From Paracoccaceae bacterium (lineage in GTDB: Bacteria > Pseudomonadota > Alphaproteobacteria > Rhodobacterales > Rhodobacteraceae): 64,000 bases of DNA. The notes beneath the pieces were generated by a model. The model saw only the letters and a list, made by a program, of their open reading frames with translations. It searched no databases and was not told the origin of the DNA. The DNA lies in assembly GCA_024742405.1 (NCBI GenBank), contig JANSYP010000002.1, forward strand, positions 372,001 to 436,000, read 5' to 3'. Shown here one piece after another: positions 34,852 to 43,712 of the stretch; within the stretch, counting starts at the first letter, position 1; each line of letters starts with the position of its first letter. Position numbers and translations under genes: made by a program.

Positions 34852-35610
34852 TCACTGCGACGCCGCGGCGACCCGGCGGACAGTCGCCGACCGCGCGGGG
34901 TCAGGCCGGTGGATCTTTAGGAAAAGCTCCGCACCCTCGGGCGCCCGGTCGAAAAACGCAGCCCCCGCAACCGGATCGAAACCGGCCTCCGCCGTGATCC
35001 GCGTGGCCAGCGCATCGGCGGCGATCTCTTCATTGGGCTTGAAACTTCGGGTGCCGGACGCGGAATTGAGCTGGATCGCAGTATTGACCAGGGATTGGAT
35101 ATTGCCAGTGACTGCGCCTTGCGCGCCGGAGATCAATGTCTGCGCGATGGCCCTCTGGTTGCTGCCGCGGCTGTGCCCTTCGGTATGGTGGCCCGCCATA
35201 TGCGCCAGCACGAAGGCCAGTTCGTCATCGCTGCGGGTACTCTCCAGCAGCGTCCCCGTCGCCACGACGAGTGCCGCCCCGTCGTCGGTCCGCGTGACCA
35301 ACGCCCCCGCAGGCACGTCGGCACGCGGGTCCAGCCGGAACCGAAAGGCGCAAGCCCCCGAATCGCCCTGTTGCGTGCAGACGCGACCGGCCGCCGGTCC
35401 GACCTTGCGGCGCACGCGGTCGAACCTGCGGATCTGTGCCTGGGACACCTGCGGAGCGGTCTCGGTCTCAGCAGCAGACTCGTCCTCGGCAGGCGCGCCG
35501 GCTTTTACCTCGGCCTGGGTGGCAGCGTCGACCACGGGGGACGGCGTGTCGCATCCGCTCAGCACGGCACCGATCGCCGCAAGCACCAGTGTGCGCGTCC
35601 AACCCTTCAC
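34852..35610 (-). CDS. M48-like lipoprotein lacking the catalytic Glu (probable pseudopeptidase)
   Basis: A 252-residue lipoprotein with lipobox LSGC (Cys20). It aligns along its length with the downstream M48 gene: CTQQGDSGACAFRF, TRTDDGAALVVATGTLLESTRSDDELAFVLAHMAGHH, then FKPNEEIAADALATRI and FDPVAGAAFFDRAP. The HExxH motif reads HMAGH (137-141): both zinc His and the ExxxD ligand (Glu195) remain, but the catalytic Glu is Met. GTG 35610 is the start because GGAGGAGG lies just upstream; the longer frame has no such site. Probably a non-catalytic binding or regulatory partner of its neighbour. Confidence 0.75.
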   Translation of the reverse strand: MKGWTRTLVLAAIGAVLSGCDTPSPVVDAATQAEVKAGAPAEDESAAETETAPQVSQAQIRRFDRVRRKVGPAAGRVCTQQGDSGACAFRFRLDPRADVPAGALVTRTDDGAALVVATGTLLESTRSDDELAFVLAHMAGHHTEGHSRGSNQRAIAQTLISGAQGAVTGNIQSLVNTAIQLNSASGTRSFKPNEEIAADALATRITAEAGFDPVAGAAFFDRAPEGAELFLKIHRPDPARSATVRRVAAASQ

Positions 35611-35639
35611 TTGCAGCCTCCTCCGCCTATCTGCTCGCC

Positions 35640-36017
35640 ATGACACAGACGACCGAGATCATCTATAACGGCTCCTGCCCGATCTGCTCACGTGAAATCG
35701 TGGCCTACGAACGCTATGCTACGAAGCGCGATCTGCCGCTGGACTTCACGCCCTTGGACCAGGCCGATCTGGCCGCCCTTGGTCTGACCGAGAACGAGGC
35801 GGCGCGGCGGCTCCATGTCGTGCAGGATGGCAAGCTCGTATCTGGAGTGGAGGCCTTTGCGCTGCTGTGGGAAGTCATGCCGCGCTTTCGCTGGCTCGCG
35901 CGGCTGGTGCGCCTGCCGCTGGTGCGCCCGCTGGCGGGGGCTGTTTACGACCGCCTGCTCGCGCCGCTGCTCTACTGGCTGCACCGTCGCCGCAACGCCC
36001 GAGCCGCGCGCACCTGA
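35640..36017 (+). CDS. DCC-family thiol-disulfide oxidoreductase-like protein
   Basis: A 125-residue protein with the family motif near the start, IIYNGSCPICSREIVAYERYA (usually DGxCxxC), followed by LDFTPLDQADLAALGLT, the RRLHVVQDGKLVSGVEAFALLW block and a Arg-rich end with a hydrophobic helix. DCC proteins are thioredoxin-like with a CxxC site; substrates are unknown. It is divergent from the inactive M48 gene with 29 bases between starts and has no clear ribosome-binding site. Confidence 0.85.
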   Translation: MTQTTEIIYNGSCPICSREIVAYERYATKRDLPLDFTPLDQADLAALGLTENEAARRLHVVQDGKLVSGVEAFALLWEVMPRFRWLARLVRLPLVRPLAGAVYDRLLAPLLYWLHRRRNARAART

Positions 36018-36092
36018 TCTGGTGCGCCCAGGGCACGGGGGCTAAGATGCGCCACCTACCGACAGTAAGTCTTGGGCCAGAGGAATTTCGGA

Positions 36093-36344
36093 ATGTTCAG
36101 TATCGAGCACGAGTTCGACGCCACGGTGATCACCCTGGTGGACGAGGGCAACGCCCCGCTGCGTGGCGACGTGATCGTGCACAGCTTCGAGGATTGCGTC
36201 ACCGTCGATCAGTACGACGAACGCACCGACCGCGATGTGAAGATCACGCTCTCGTTGAACCAGCTGCGCGATCTGGCCGCGGCGCTCGACCTGCCCGAAG
36301 GGATCTACCGCCGCAGACCGGCACCGGACGCCGCGCCCGGCTGA
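36093..36344 (+). CDS. Conserved hypothetical protein (83 aa)
   Basis: A small soluble acidic protein, MFSIEHEFDATVITLVDEG onwards, with predicted beta strands (DVIVHSFEDCVTVDQYDE) and a C-terminal helix (LSLNQLRDLAAALDLPEGIY). ATG 36093 is preferred because AGAGGAAT precedes it. I recall close relatives across Rhodobacteraceae, all unassigned. It has no recognisable motif and stands between the DCC gene and the convergent DUF167 gene. Confidence 0.6.
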   Translation: MFSIEHEFDATVITLVDEGNAPLRGDVIVHSFEDCVTVDQYDERTDRDVKITLSLNQLRDLAAALDLPEGIYRRRPAPDAAPG

Positions 36345-36348
36345 GGCC

Positions 36349-36582
36349 TCACGGCGCACGCAACCGGAACAGCTTGTGCCGCCCCTTGGCACCGCGCACC
36401 AGTTCCAATCGTTGTGGTGCAACCTTGAGGTGGCACGCGAGCAGTTTCGTCACTGCGATGTTGGCCTTGCCGTCAGCCGGTGGGGCGGTGACGCGGACCC
36501 GAAATCCCGCACCCTCTGCCTGCACCTCGTTGCGTCGCGCCCGCGGAATCACCCGCACCGCGATGAGCGTTTCGTGCATCAT
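36349..36582 (-). CDS. DUF167/YggU-family protein
   Basis: A 77-residue protein with the DUF167 pattern: AVRVIPRARRNEVQAEG, FRVRVTAPPADGKANIAVTKLLACHL and a basic tail GAKGRHKLFRL. The structure of YggU is known but its function is not. Either of two adjacent ATGs at 36582 and 36579 may be the start; longer in-frame extension is not supported by family length. It is convergent with the 83-aa gene, four bases apart. The 283 bases between it and the nitroreductase gene show no gene. Confidence 0.85.
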   Translation of the reverse strand: MMHETLIAVRVIPRARRNEVQAEGAGFRVRVTAPPADGKANIAVTKLLACHLKVAPQRLELVRGAKGRHKLFRLRAP

Positions 36583-36865
36583 GGCAAATGATCTGCGCCG
36601 ATTTGCGGGCGTGGTCAAACCTCGGACCAAGGCGCAGCGCCCGTGTGCTCCCCTAAGCCGCGCAAGACAGCGGGTCATGGCGCGGTACGCGCCTGCGCGG
36701 CCCAACGCCGGCGCGCGCCCGCGAGGGCGCAGTTTCCGGGGGCCGGAGTGCGCCGTTTCGGGTTCTCGCCTCGCGTCGAACGGGGTGTGCGCTGCGCCGC
36801 GGAGACGCCTTGCATCCCCCGCCGGGCTGCGCTTCACCAAGGGCATCAGCCCATGAGGAGGCTTC

Positions 36866-37444
36866 ATGCCCGCCGCTCGCCCAGACGTCGTCGACTTTCT
36901 TCTGACCCGCCGGTCCCGCCCGGCCAAGACGCTTGTTGCACCGGGACCCGATCGCGCTGCGCTGGCGCCGCTGCTGACCGCTGCGCTTCGGGTCCCGGAC
37001 CATGGCAAGCTGGAGCCTTGGCGGCTGATCGTGCTGGAACGCGGCGCCCTCGACCGCCTCGCCGAAACGGTGGCAGAGCGTGGCGCAGCCCTTGGGCTTG
37101 ACGAGGCCACGATCGCTAAGCAGGCTCAGGCCTTTTCAGCGTCACCCTGCTGCGTCGCAGTCATCGCCGCCCCGAAACCCTCCGCGAAGATTCCGCAGAT
37201 CGAACAGCTCCATTCCGCGGGCGCGGCTTGCCTGTCGCTGCTCAACGCGGCCCTTGCAAGCGGCTGGGGCGCGAACTGGCTGACCGGATGGGCTGCCCAT
37301 GACCGCACCTTTCTCACCGAGGCCCTCGCCCTCGGCGCCGATGAAACCGTCGCGGGCTTTGTCCATATCGGAACCGAAACCTCGACACCGCCCGAGCGCC
37401 CGCGCCCGGATGTCGCCACCCTCACCCAATGGATGGACCGATGA
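36866..37444 (+). CDS. Nitroreductase family protein (YdjA-like)
   Basis: A 192-residue FMN-dependent nitroreductase fold protein: FLLTRRSRPAKTLVAPGPDRAALAPLLTAALRVPDHGKLEPWRLIVLE, then SAGAACLSLLNAALASGWGANWLTGW and a C-terminal FVHIGT. The minimal length and the SxRxS-to-PDHGKLxPWRF pattern match the single-domain YdjA group. Its natural substrate is unknown. ATG 36866 has a GAGGAG site. The stop overlaps the next gene as ATGA. Confidence 0.9.
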   Translation: MPAARPDVVDFLLTRRSRPAKTLVAPGPDRAALAPLLTAALRVPDHGKLEPWRLIVLERGALDRLAETVAERGAALGLDEATIAKQAQAFSASPCCVAVIAAPKPSAKIPQIEQLHSAGAACLSLLNAALASGWGANWLTGWAAHDRTFLTEALALGADETVAGFVHIGTETSTPPERPRPDVATLTQWMDR

Positions 37445-38148
37445 TCTTTGACTGCGCCTCGCGCGCGCTCTCCCAGATCGGAGATCCGCGTTTTCGCAGC
37501 GTTCTGCTGCGCGGTGTCGGGCTGACGCTCGCGTTGCTGATCGCCCTGGCCTGGGCGGCGGGCTGGCTGGCCGGCTGGCTGGTCCCGGATACCATCACCC
37601 TGCCCTGGATCGGCCAGATCGGCTTCGTCGACAATCTGGCCTCTATCGGCGGGGTGATCGCGGTTCTGGGCCTGTCGGTCTTCCTGATGGTGCCGGTCGC
37701 CTCCGCCTTTACGGGTATGTTTCTGGACGAAGTCGCGGATGCTGTCGAAGAAACCCACTATCCCGCGCTCGGCCCCGCGCCGCGCGTCGGTTTCGGCGCC
37801 GCCCTTGGCGATACGCTCAGCTTTCTGGGGGTGATCGTGGCTGCGAACCTCGCGGCCCTGGTGCTCTATCTCTTTTTCATTCCGCTGGCGCCGCTGATCT
37901 TCTGGGCGCTCAACGGCTTCCTGCTCGGTCGCGAATATTTCCAGCTCATCGCCATGCGCCGGCTCGGCCGCGCCGGCGCGAAACGCATGCGCCGCCGGCA
38001 TCGGACTGCGATCTGGGGCCTGGGACTGCTGATGGCGGTGCCTCTGACGGTCCCGGTGGTGAACCTCTTCGTGCCGATCCTCGGAGTGGCAGCCTTCACC
38101 CATCTCTACCATGCGCTGGAAGCGAAGTTCGGCACGCCCGAGCCCTGA
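37441..38148 (+). CDS. EI24/CysZ-like membrane protein
   Basis: A 235-residue inner-membrane protein with about five to six hydrophobic segments and the EI24 (PF07264) hallmark LFFIPLAPLIFWALNGFLLGREYFQLIAMRRL. CysZ of this family takes up sulfate in E. coli, but most alphaproteobacterial members are unassigned and no cys genes are near. Its start overlaps the nitroreductase stop by four bases, so they form a coupled pair. Confidence 0.85.
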   Translation: MIFDCASRALSQIGDPRFRSVLLRGVGLTLALLIALAWAAGWLAGWLVPDTITLPWIGQIGFVDNLASIGGVIAVLGLSVFLMVPVASAFTGMFLDEVADAVEETHYPALGPAPRVGFGAALGDTLSFLGVIVAANLAALVLYLFFIPLAPLIFWALNGFLLGREYFQLIAMRRLGRAGAKRMRRRHRTAIWGLGLLMAVPLTVPVVNLFVPILGVAAFTHLYHALEAKFGTPEP

Positions 38149-38225
38149 AGCGCGCGCCCTCCGAAGCCCTTGCGCCCCCACAGCACTGTGGCGTTTCCGC
38201 ATCAGGTTGCGGCCTTCCTGCGCAT

Positions 38226-38239
38226 TTGACCTCTGTCAA
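38226..38239. promoter_or_regulatory. FnrL/FNR-type binding site
   Basis: TTGAC-CTCT-GTCAA is a perfect palindrome of the FNR family, about 66 bp upstream of the ompW-like start. A class II site would place the transcription start near 38274. ompW is known to be FNR-controlled in enterobacteria. Confidence 0.75.
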
Positions 38240-38298
38240 AGTCCGGCGATTGCGTTGGCGTCATTGGTAAGCCGCCAAATCATTAAGGAACCCAGGAA

Positions 38299-38937
38299 AT
38301 GACACGCGCACTGCTCGCCGCCCTTGCCACTTCGACCGCCCTGATGGCCGCTCCGGCCGTCGCACAGGATGCCGGCGATTGGACCATCGGCCTTGGCCTC
38401 GGCTACGTGATGCCGAAAGACGACAATGGCTCGCTCGCCAACGGCGCCTTCCAGATCGATGTCGGCGACAGCCTGCGCCCGACGCTCACCGGTGAGTATT
38501 TCGTCTATGAAAACCTCGGGATCGAGCTGCTGGCCGCTTGGCCGTTCAAGCACTCGATCAGCGTCGATGGCGTCGGAAAGATCGCTGACACCACCCATCT
38601 GCCACCCACCCTGTCGCTGGTCTATCACTTCGCCAACACAAGCGCCTGGACCCCCTATGTCGGTGTCGGTGTGAACTACACGAACTTCTACGACACCAAC
38701 CTGACGAACCTGGGACAGGTCGCGCTGGAGACGGGCAAGAACGCGCTGAAGCTCGACAGCTCCTGGGGCGTCGCCGGGATGGTCGGAATCGACTATGATG
38801 TCAGCCCGCGCGGCGCGGTGCGCGGCGAGGTCCGCTATATCGACATCAACACCGACGCCACGCTCAACGGCGTGCCGATCGGCACCGTGAATGTCGACCC
38901 GTGGGTGTTCAACGTCGCCTACGTCTTTAAATTCTAA
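38299..38937 (+). CDS. ompW: OmpW-family outer-membrane protein
   Basis: A 212-residue eight-stranded barrel with a signal peptide (MTRALLAALATSTALMAAPAVAQ). Typical features are WTIGLGLGYVMPKDDNG, the ENLGIELLAAWPFKHSI strand, HLPPTLSLVYHF, YVGVGVNYTNFYDT and the terminal PWVFNVAYVFKF with C-terminal Phe. OmpW forms a small channel for hydrophobic molecules and is often linked to oxygen shifts and stress. The FNR-type box upstream suggests induction or repression by oxygen limitation. An AGGA site precedes ATG 38299. A T-less hairpin (CGCCCC-GGAC-GGGGCG, 38953-38968) follows the gene. Confidence 0.92.
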   Translation: MTRALLAALATSTALMAAPAVAQDAGDWTIGLGLGYVMPKDDNGSLANGAFQIDVGDSLRPTLTGEYFVYENLGIELLAAWPFKHSISVDGVGKIADTTHLPPTLSLVYHFANTSAWTPYVGVGVNYTNFYDTNLTNLGQVALETGKNALKLDSSWGVAGMVGIDYDVSPRGAVRGEVRYIDINTDATLNGVPIGTVNVDPWVFNVAYVFKF

Positions 38938-39033
38938 AGACTGCTTGCGCTGCGCCCCGGACGGGGCGTGGCGACCCCGTTGAGTCAAGGCGTTGCGCCG
39001 GTCCAACCAGCTGTGGCACTTGCATGCCGCGCG

Positions 39034-39321
39034 CTACTCGGCGGGCGCCTCCAGGGGCGGCATCCGCCCCATGACGTCGAAGTCCCGCACCGTGATCACG
39101 CCGGACAGGATCGTACCACCGATCAGGATCCACAACCCCAATGCCCAGACCGTCGTGGTCCGCACCTTGCGTTTGAGCTGCGGATCGGCCGGCGCCGACG
39201 CATGGGTGCCCGGCACCACCTTCCCGGCCTCGCCTTGTGTCGTCAGCCGCAGCGGCAGCACGACGAAGAACACCATGAACCAGATCACGGCGAACAGAAC
39301 GATGGCGGATGTGATCGACAC
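39034..39321 (-). CDS. DUF1467 family membrane protein
   Basis: A 95-residue protein with two membrane helices: SAIVLFAVIWFMVFFVVLPLRL and TTTVWALGLWILIGGTILSGVI, linked by QGEAGKVVPGTHASAP. The LPLRLxTQxEAGxVVPGTxxSAP signature is DUF1467, an alphaproteobacterial family of unknown function. The start is GTG 39321, directly abutting the stop of the epimerase gene. This mce-DUF1467 pairing is common in the group; whether it has meaning is unknown. Confidence 0.88.
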   Translation of the reverse strand: MSITSAIVLFAVIWFMVFFVVLPLRLTTQGEAGKVVPGTHASAPADPQLKRKVRTTTVWALGLWILIGGTILSGVITVRDFDVMGRMPPLEAPAE

Positions 39322-39726
39322 TCAGACCTCTTCCAGCTCGATGAGGCAGCCGTTGAAATCCTTCGGGTGCAGGAACAGCACCGGCTTGCCATGGGCGCCG
39401 ATCTTAGGGTCTCCCGTGCCCAGCACCCGCGCGCCTTCGGACTTCAGCCGTTCGCTGGCGGCGCCGATATCCTCGACCTCATAGCAGACATGGTGGATGC
39501 CCCCCGAGGGGTTCTTGTCGAGAAACCCCTGGATGGGGCTGTTTTCGCCAAGCGGGTAAAGCAGCTCGATCTTGGTGTTGGGCAGTTCGATAAAGACCAC
39601 CGTGACGCCGTGATCCGGCTCGTCCTGGGGCGCGCCGACATTGGCGCCCAGCATCGCAGCATACTGGTGCGACGCGGCCTCCAGATCCGGCACGGCGATG
39701 GCGACATGGTTCAGGCGTCCGATCAT
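39322..39726 (-). CDS. mce: Methylmalonyl-CoA epimerase
   Basis: A 134-residue glyoxalase-fold enzyme. Metal ligands are seen in GRLNHVAIAVPDLEAA (His), IELLYP (Glu), GGIHHVCYEVEDI (His) and NGCLIELEEV (Glu). This pattern and length match MCEE, which interconverts (S)- and (R)-methylmalonyl-CoA in propionyl-CoA breakdown. Its partners (propionyl-CoA carboxylase, mutase) are not in the window. ATG 39726 is chosen from the family N-terminus. A GTG-started DUF1467 gene follows without a gap. Confidence 0.93.
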   Translation of the reverse strand: MIGRLNHVAIAVPDLEAASHQYAAMLGANVGAPQDEPDHGVTVVFIELPNTKIELLYPLGENSPIQGFLDKNPSGGIHHVCYEVEDIGAASERLKSEGARVLGTGDPKIGAHGKPVLFLHPKDFNGCLIELEEV

Positions 39727-39913
39727 GGGGCAGGCTCCTAAAACTGGCTTTGGCCGCTTATGTCGCAGCGTCCGCGCACCGGCAAGGGCCAGGGCCAGCC
39801 GGAACGGATCACACCGGCGTGCGACAGGCCAGACCGACGGCGCACAGACCATGGTTAACCGGCTGTAAACCGCGACATACCAATGGTTAAGCCTGATTGA
39901 ACCGGAGGATGCG

Positions 39914-41425
39914 ATGGTCGCCCGCGCCTATACAGTCGCCTTCGACGGGATCGAGGCGCGCCCCGTGGAGGTGCAATGCGCCGTCAGCCCCGGACTGCCG
40001 GCCTTTTCCATTGTCGGGCTGCCGGACAAAGCCGTCAGCGAGGCGCGCGACCGGGTACGCAGCGCGCTGACCTCCATGGCGATTGCGCTGCCGTCCAAGC
40101 GGATCACGATCAACCTCGCCCCCGCCAACCTGCCCAAGGAAGGCTCGCACTTCGATCTGCCGATCGCGCTGGCGCTTCTTTCGGCGCTGGAGATTCTGCC
40201 CCCTGACGAGATCGAGGGCACCGTCGCACTCGGGGAGATGTCGCTCGACGGCTCGCTTGTTCCGGTGGTCGGCGCCTTGCCAGCAGCACTGGCCGCCGCG
40301 GCCGAGGACCGGGCACTGCTTTGCCCCCGCGCCTGCGGGTCCGAGGCCGCGTGGGTCGCCAACGCCCGCGTGCTCGCGGCACGCTCTCTGGGCGAAGTCG
40401 TGCAGCACTTTACCGGGCAGGCGCCGCTTGCGGACGTAACGCCGGGAGAAGTGGCAGATGCCAAGGCCACCGGTTGCCTGAGCGAGGTGCGCGGGCAGGA
40501 ACGGGCCAAGCGGGCACTGGAGATTGCCGCCGCGGGCCGGCACCACCTACTGATGGTCGGCGCGCCGGGATCGGGCAAATCGATGATGGCCGAACGGTTG
40601 CCGGGCCTGCTGCCGCCTCTCACGGCGATGGAGGCGCTGGAGACTTCCATGGTCCATTCGGTCGCCGGTCTGCTGGACGAAGGCGGCATCTCTCGCGCGC
40701 GACCCTTTCGACGGCCCCACCACACCGCCTCGAAGGTTTCCATCGTGGGGGGCGGCAAGGGGGCGAAGCCCGGCGAGGTCTCGCTCGCCCATAACGGCGT
40801 GCTCTTTCTCGACGAGTTTCCGGAGTTTCAGCGGCAGGTCCTGGAAACCCTGCGCCAGCCCGTGGAGACCGGCGATGTCGTGGTGTCGCGCGCCAACGCC
40901 CATATCCGCTACCCAGCACGGTTCATGCTGTTGGCCGCGGCCAACCCCTGCCGCTGTGGGCACTTGGCCGATCCGGCCCGCGCCTGCAGCAAGGCGCCCG
41001 CCTGCGGTGAGGACTATCTCGCGCGGATCTCCGGCCCGCTGATGGACCGGTTCGACCTGCGGCTGGAGGTTCCGCCCGTCGCCTTTCAGGATCTCGATCT
41101 GCCGTCGGCGGGCGAAACCAGCGCGGCGATCCGAACCCGCGTCACCGCCGCTTGGGAAACGCAACAGGCCCGGTATGCCGAGTTCCGTGAGATCCGGCAA
41201 AATGCGGACGCGGGCGGCAAGCTTCTGGAAGAGGTCGCCCGTCCCGAGCCGGACGCCAAGGCGCTCCTGGGTCAGGCGGCGGCACGGTTCGGTATTTCGG
41301 CCCGCGGCTTTCACCGTATCCTGAGGGTTGCGCGCACGATTGCCGATCTGGATGGTGCCGACGCCGTGGCCCGCCCCCATATGGCCGAAGCCCTGAGCTT
41401 TCGGCTAGCCCTGGGCGCCGGCTAG
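39914..41425 (+). CDS. comM: YifB/ComM-family Mg-chelatase-like AAA+ ATPase
   Basis: A 503-residue protein: N-terminal Lon-like domain ([50 protein letters not shown]), Walker [22 protein letters not shown], Walker [12 protein letters not shown], the Cys-rich [15 protein letters not shown] segment and a C-terminal helical domain. ComM is a hexameric helicase that aids branch migration in natural transformation. Alphaproteobacterial homologues are widespread and may act in recombination generally. A GGAGG site precedes ATG 39914. The end overlaps the convergent gshB by 21 bases. Confidence 0.93.
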   Translation: MVARAYTVAFDGIEARPVEVQCAVSPGLPAFSIVGLPDKAVSEARDRVRSALTSMAIALPSKRITINLAPANLPKEGSHFDLPIALALLSALEILPPDEIEGTVALGEMSLDGSLVPVVGALPAALAAAAEDRALLCPRACGSEAAWVANARVLAARSLGEVVQHFTGQAPLADVTPGEVADAKATGCLSEVRGQERAKRALEIAAAGRHHLLMVGAPGSGKSMMAERLPGLLPPLTAMEALETSMVHSVAGLLDEGGISRARPFRRPHHTASKVSIVGGGKGAKPGEVSLAHNGVLFLDEFPEFQRQVLETLRQPVETGDVVVSRANAHIRYPARFMLLAAANPCRCGHLADPARACSKAPACGEDYLARISGPLMDRFDLRLEVPPVAFQDLDLPSAGETSAAIRTRVTAAWETQQARYAEFREIRQNADAGGKLLEEVARPEPDAKALLGQAAARFGISARGFHRILRVARTIADLDGADAVARPHMAEALSFRLALGAG

Positions 41426-42355
41426 CTTGGCTTCGATCACGTCCCAGATCCGACCCGCGATGTCGGTTCCGTCGAACCGCTCCAACTCCTGAATGCCGGT
41501 GGGCGAGGTCACATTGATCTCGGTTAGGCAATCGCCGATCACGTCGATGCCGACAAAGACCTGACCGTGGTCGCGCAGGGTCGGACCGATCGCGTCGCAG
41601 ATCTCGCGGTCGCGCGGCGTGAGTTCTGACGGGTCCGCACGCCCCCCCACATGCATGTTCGAGCGGGTTTCGCCTTCTGCCGGCACCCGGTTGATCGCCC
41701 CGACGGGATGCCCGTCGACAAGGATGATGCGCTTGTCGCCTGCACTCACGTCAGGCAGAAATTTCTGCGCGATCAGGGGCTCGCGGTTCATGCCCACAAA
41801 GAGCTCGTGGAGCGCGTTGAGATTGCGGTCGCTGTCAGGCAGGCGGAACACGCCGGCGCCGCCATTGCCGTAGAGCGGCTTGAGGATGATGTCGCCGTGG
41901 GTGTCCTTGAAGACGCGCAAGCTGCCCAGATCCCGCGCGATCATGGTCGGCGGCGTCAGATCGGGAAAGCGCAGGACCAGCAGCTTCTCGGGAAAGTTCC
42001 GAACCCAGAACGGGTCGTTGACGATCAGCGTCTCGGTCGCGGCAAGGTCGAGAAGATGTGTGCTGGTGATATAGCCCATATCGAAGGGCGGATCCTGGCG
42101 CAGCCAGACCACGTCGAACTCCGATAGTGGAGCGCTCCTGGTCTCGCCGAGGGTCACATGATCACCGAAAACGCGGCGCAGGGTCATGTCCTGGCCGCGG
42201 GCCATAACCGTGCCTTCGTCCCACGACAGCCCATCGGGGGTGTAAAAGAACAGCGTGTGACCGCGCTCCTGCGCCGCCTCAGCGAGCCGGAAACTGCTGT
42301 CGGCGTCGATATCGACTGCGCCGATCGGATCCATCTGAAACGCGACACTGGCCAT
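41405..42355 (-). CDS. gshB: Glutathione synthase
   Basis: A 316-residue ATP-grasp enzyme that joins gamma-glutamylcysteine and glycine. Seen: [55 protein letters not shown] (ATP lid) and [21 protein letters not shown] (metal and phosphate site). These are diagnostic for the bacterial GshB type. ATG 42355 has a GGGGGA site six bases upstream. It follows yraN by 53 bases on the same strand, in the conserved order rsmI-yraN-gshB. The 3' end runs 21 bases into comM. Confidence 0.96.
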   Translation of the reverse strand: MASVAFQMDPIGAVDIDADSSFRLAEAAQERGHTLFFYTPDGLSWDEGTVMARGQDMTLRRVFGDHVTLGETRSAPLSEFDVVWLRQDPPFDMGYITSTHLLDLAATETLIVNDPFWVRNFPEKLLVLRFPDLTPPTMIARDLGSLRVFKDTHGDIILKPLYGNGGAGVFRLPDSDRNLNALHELFVGMNREPLIAQKFLPDVSAGDKRIILVDGHPVGAINRVPAEGETRSNMHVGGRADPSELTPRDREICDAIGPTLRDHGQVFVGIDVIGDCLTEINVTSPTGIQELERFDGTDIAGRIWDVIEAKLAGAQG

Positions 42356-42408
42356 GGCATCCCCCGTTTGGCGCATTCCATGGCCCAAGGGCGGCGCGGG
42401 CGCAATGG

Positions 42409-42759
42409 TCAGAAAAACGCAGCCTCGACGATCTCCAGACGGCCCAGTCCGTCGACAAGGGCCACGTCGAACTGCATCTCGGACTCCAGACCGGACGCGC
42501 ATGCGCCCGCGAATTCCTGCGCCGCGAGCATGATGCGGCTGCGTTGGCGCGGGCTGACACGTTCCGCCGCGCGCGCATGGGTCCGGGCTTTCTTGACCTC
42601 GACAAATCGGATGACGTCACCGCGGCGGGCGATCAGATCGATCTCACCAGCGTCACCGCGCCAGCGCCGCGCGAGCACCTCATGGCCGCTCGCCACATAG
42701 GCGTTTTCGGCAATCTGTTCCGCCGCAAGTCCGCCATGGTAGCCGACTGCCCCCGTCAT
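42409..42759 (-). CDS. YraN/UPF0102 family putative endonuclease-fold protein
   Basis: A 116-residue protein with the UPF0102 features [46 protein letters not shown] (the D-ExK pattern of Holliday-junction-resolvase-like nucleases) and ISPRQR-type [10 protein letters not shown]. Catalytic activity is unproven for most members. It overlaps rsmI by four bases and is part of the rsmI-yraN pair conserved across proteobacteria. Confidence 0.92.
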   Translation of the reverse strand: MTGAVGYHGGLAAEQIAENAYVASGHEVLARRWRGDAGEIDLIARRGDVIRFVEVKKARTHARAAERVSPRQRSRIMLAAQEFAGACASGLESEMQFDVALVDGLGRLEIVEAAFF

Positions 42760-43628
42760 TGCGGCCTGTCTTTCTGGCGCTCAAGCGCATCCTGGTACAC
42801 CGACCGGCGCGGCAAGCCGAACATCTCCGCGACCTCGGTCGCGGCGTCGCGCACACTCAGCCGCGCCAACGCGTCATCCAGAGCGCGCCCGACGGTTTCG
42901 GGATCGGCGACCCGGTCCGTCGAGGGCGGGCCGACCAACAGCACGCACTCGCCCCGTGGATCTGTGTCGCCGAGCCTGTCGCGTAAACTGAGCAAGGTTC
43001 CGCGCATGGTTTCCTCAAAGCGTTTGGTCAACTCGCGGCAGAGCACCGCCGGCCTCTCGGCGTCCCACGTCTCGCACAGCTCCCCTAACAATTGCCGAAC
43101 ACGCTTGGGCGATGCGTAGAAAACGATCGTGGCCGGCACCACGGCCAGCTCGGCAAAGAGCGCGGCCCGCGCGCCGGCCTTCGGAGGGGGAAATCCACTG
43201 AACAGAAACCGGTCGCTGGGAAGCCCGGACACCGTCAGCGCCGCCAGCAGGGCCGAGGGCCCCGGGGCCGCGGTGACATTGCCCCCGGCCGCCACGACGG
43301 CGCGCCCCAGCATGAAGCCGGGGTCGGACACCATCGCCGTTCCCGCCTCCGGCGCGTAGACGACCGAGCGCCCCGCCAGGACATGCTCTACAATCGCATC
43401 GCGGTCCTTGGGGCGGCTGTGGTCGTGATAGGCGAAGACATGACGCCCGCCCAGCGGCACACCGTGGATCTGCATCAGACGGCGTAGGCTGCGGGTGTCT
43501 TCGGCAACCAGAATGTCGGCGGAGGCCAGCAGATCGAGCGCCCGCAATGTAATGTCTCGCGCAGCCCCGATCGGTGTTGCGACAAAGTAGAGACCGGGCG
43601 AGAGTTCGACGACGCTGAAATTCAACAT
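42756..43628 (-). CDS. rsmI: 16S rRNA (cytidine(1402)-2'-O)-methyltransferase
   Basis: A 290-residue tetrapyrrole-methylase-fold enzyme: LYFVATPIGAARDITLRALDLLASADILVAEDTR, the GTAMVSDPGFMLGRAVVAAG block, VTAAPGPSALLAALTVSGLPSDRFLFSGFPP and VVPATIVFYASPKRV. These are the standard RsmI motifs; it methylates the 2'-OH of C1402 in the 30S P site. ATG 43628 is set by the family N-terminus, though its ribosome-binding site is weak. It is divergent from the lpoA-like gene (84-base gap), as in E. coli. Confidence 0.96.
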   Translation of the reverse strand: MLNFSVVELSPGLYFVATPIGAARDITLRALDLLASADILVAEDTRSLRRLMQIHGVPLGGRHVFAYHDHSRPKDRDAIVEHVLAGRSVVYAPEAGTAMVSDPGFMLGRAVVAAGGNVTAAPGPSALLAALTVSGLPSDRFLFSGFPPPKAGARAALFAELAVVPATIVFYASPKRVRQLLGELCETWDAERPAVLCRELTKRFEETMRGTLLSLRDRLGDTDPRGECVLLVGPPSTDRVADPETVGRALDDALARLSVRDAATEVAEMFGLPRRSVYQDALERQKDRPQ

Positions 43629-43712
43629 TGGACCGCAGACGCAGAGACGCTTAGAAAAGCGGTATAGACGCGGCTCCACGCCTGCAACCATCCAGCCTGA
43701 AAGCACCATTTC

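Noticed and set aside
38953-38968. GC hairpin after ompW as terminator
   Set aside because: The stem is perfect but short and no T-run follows, so it is mentioned only in the gene entry.
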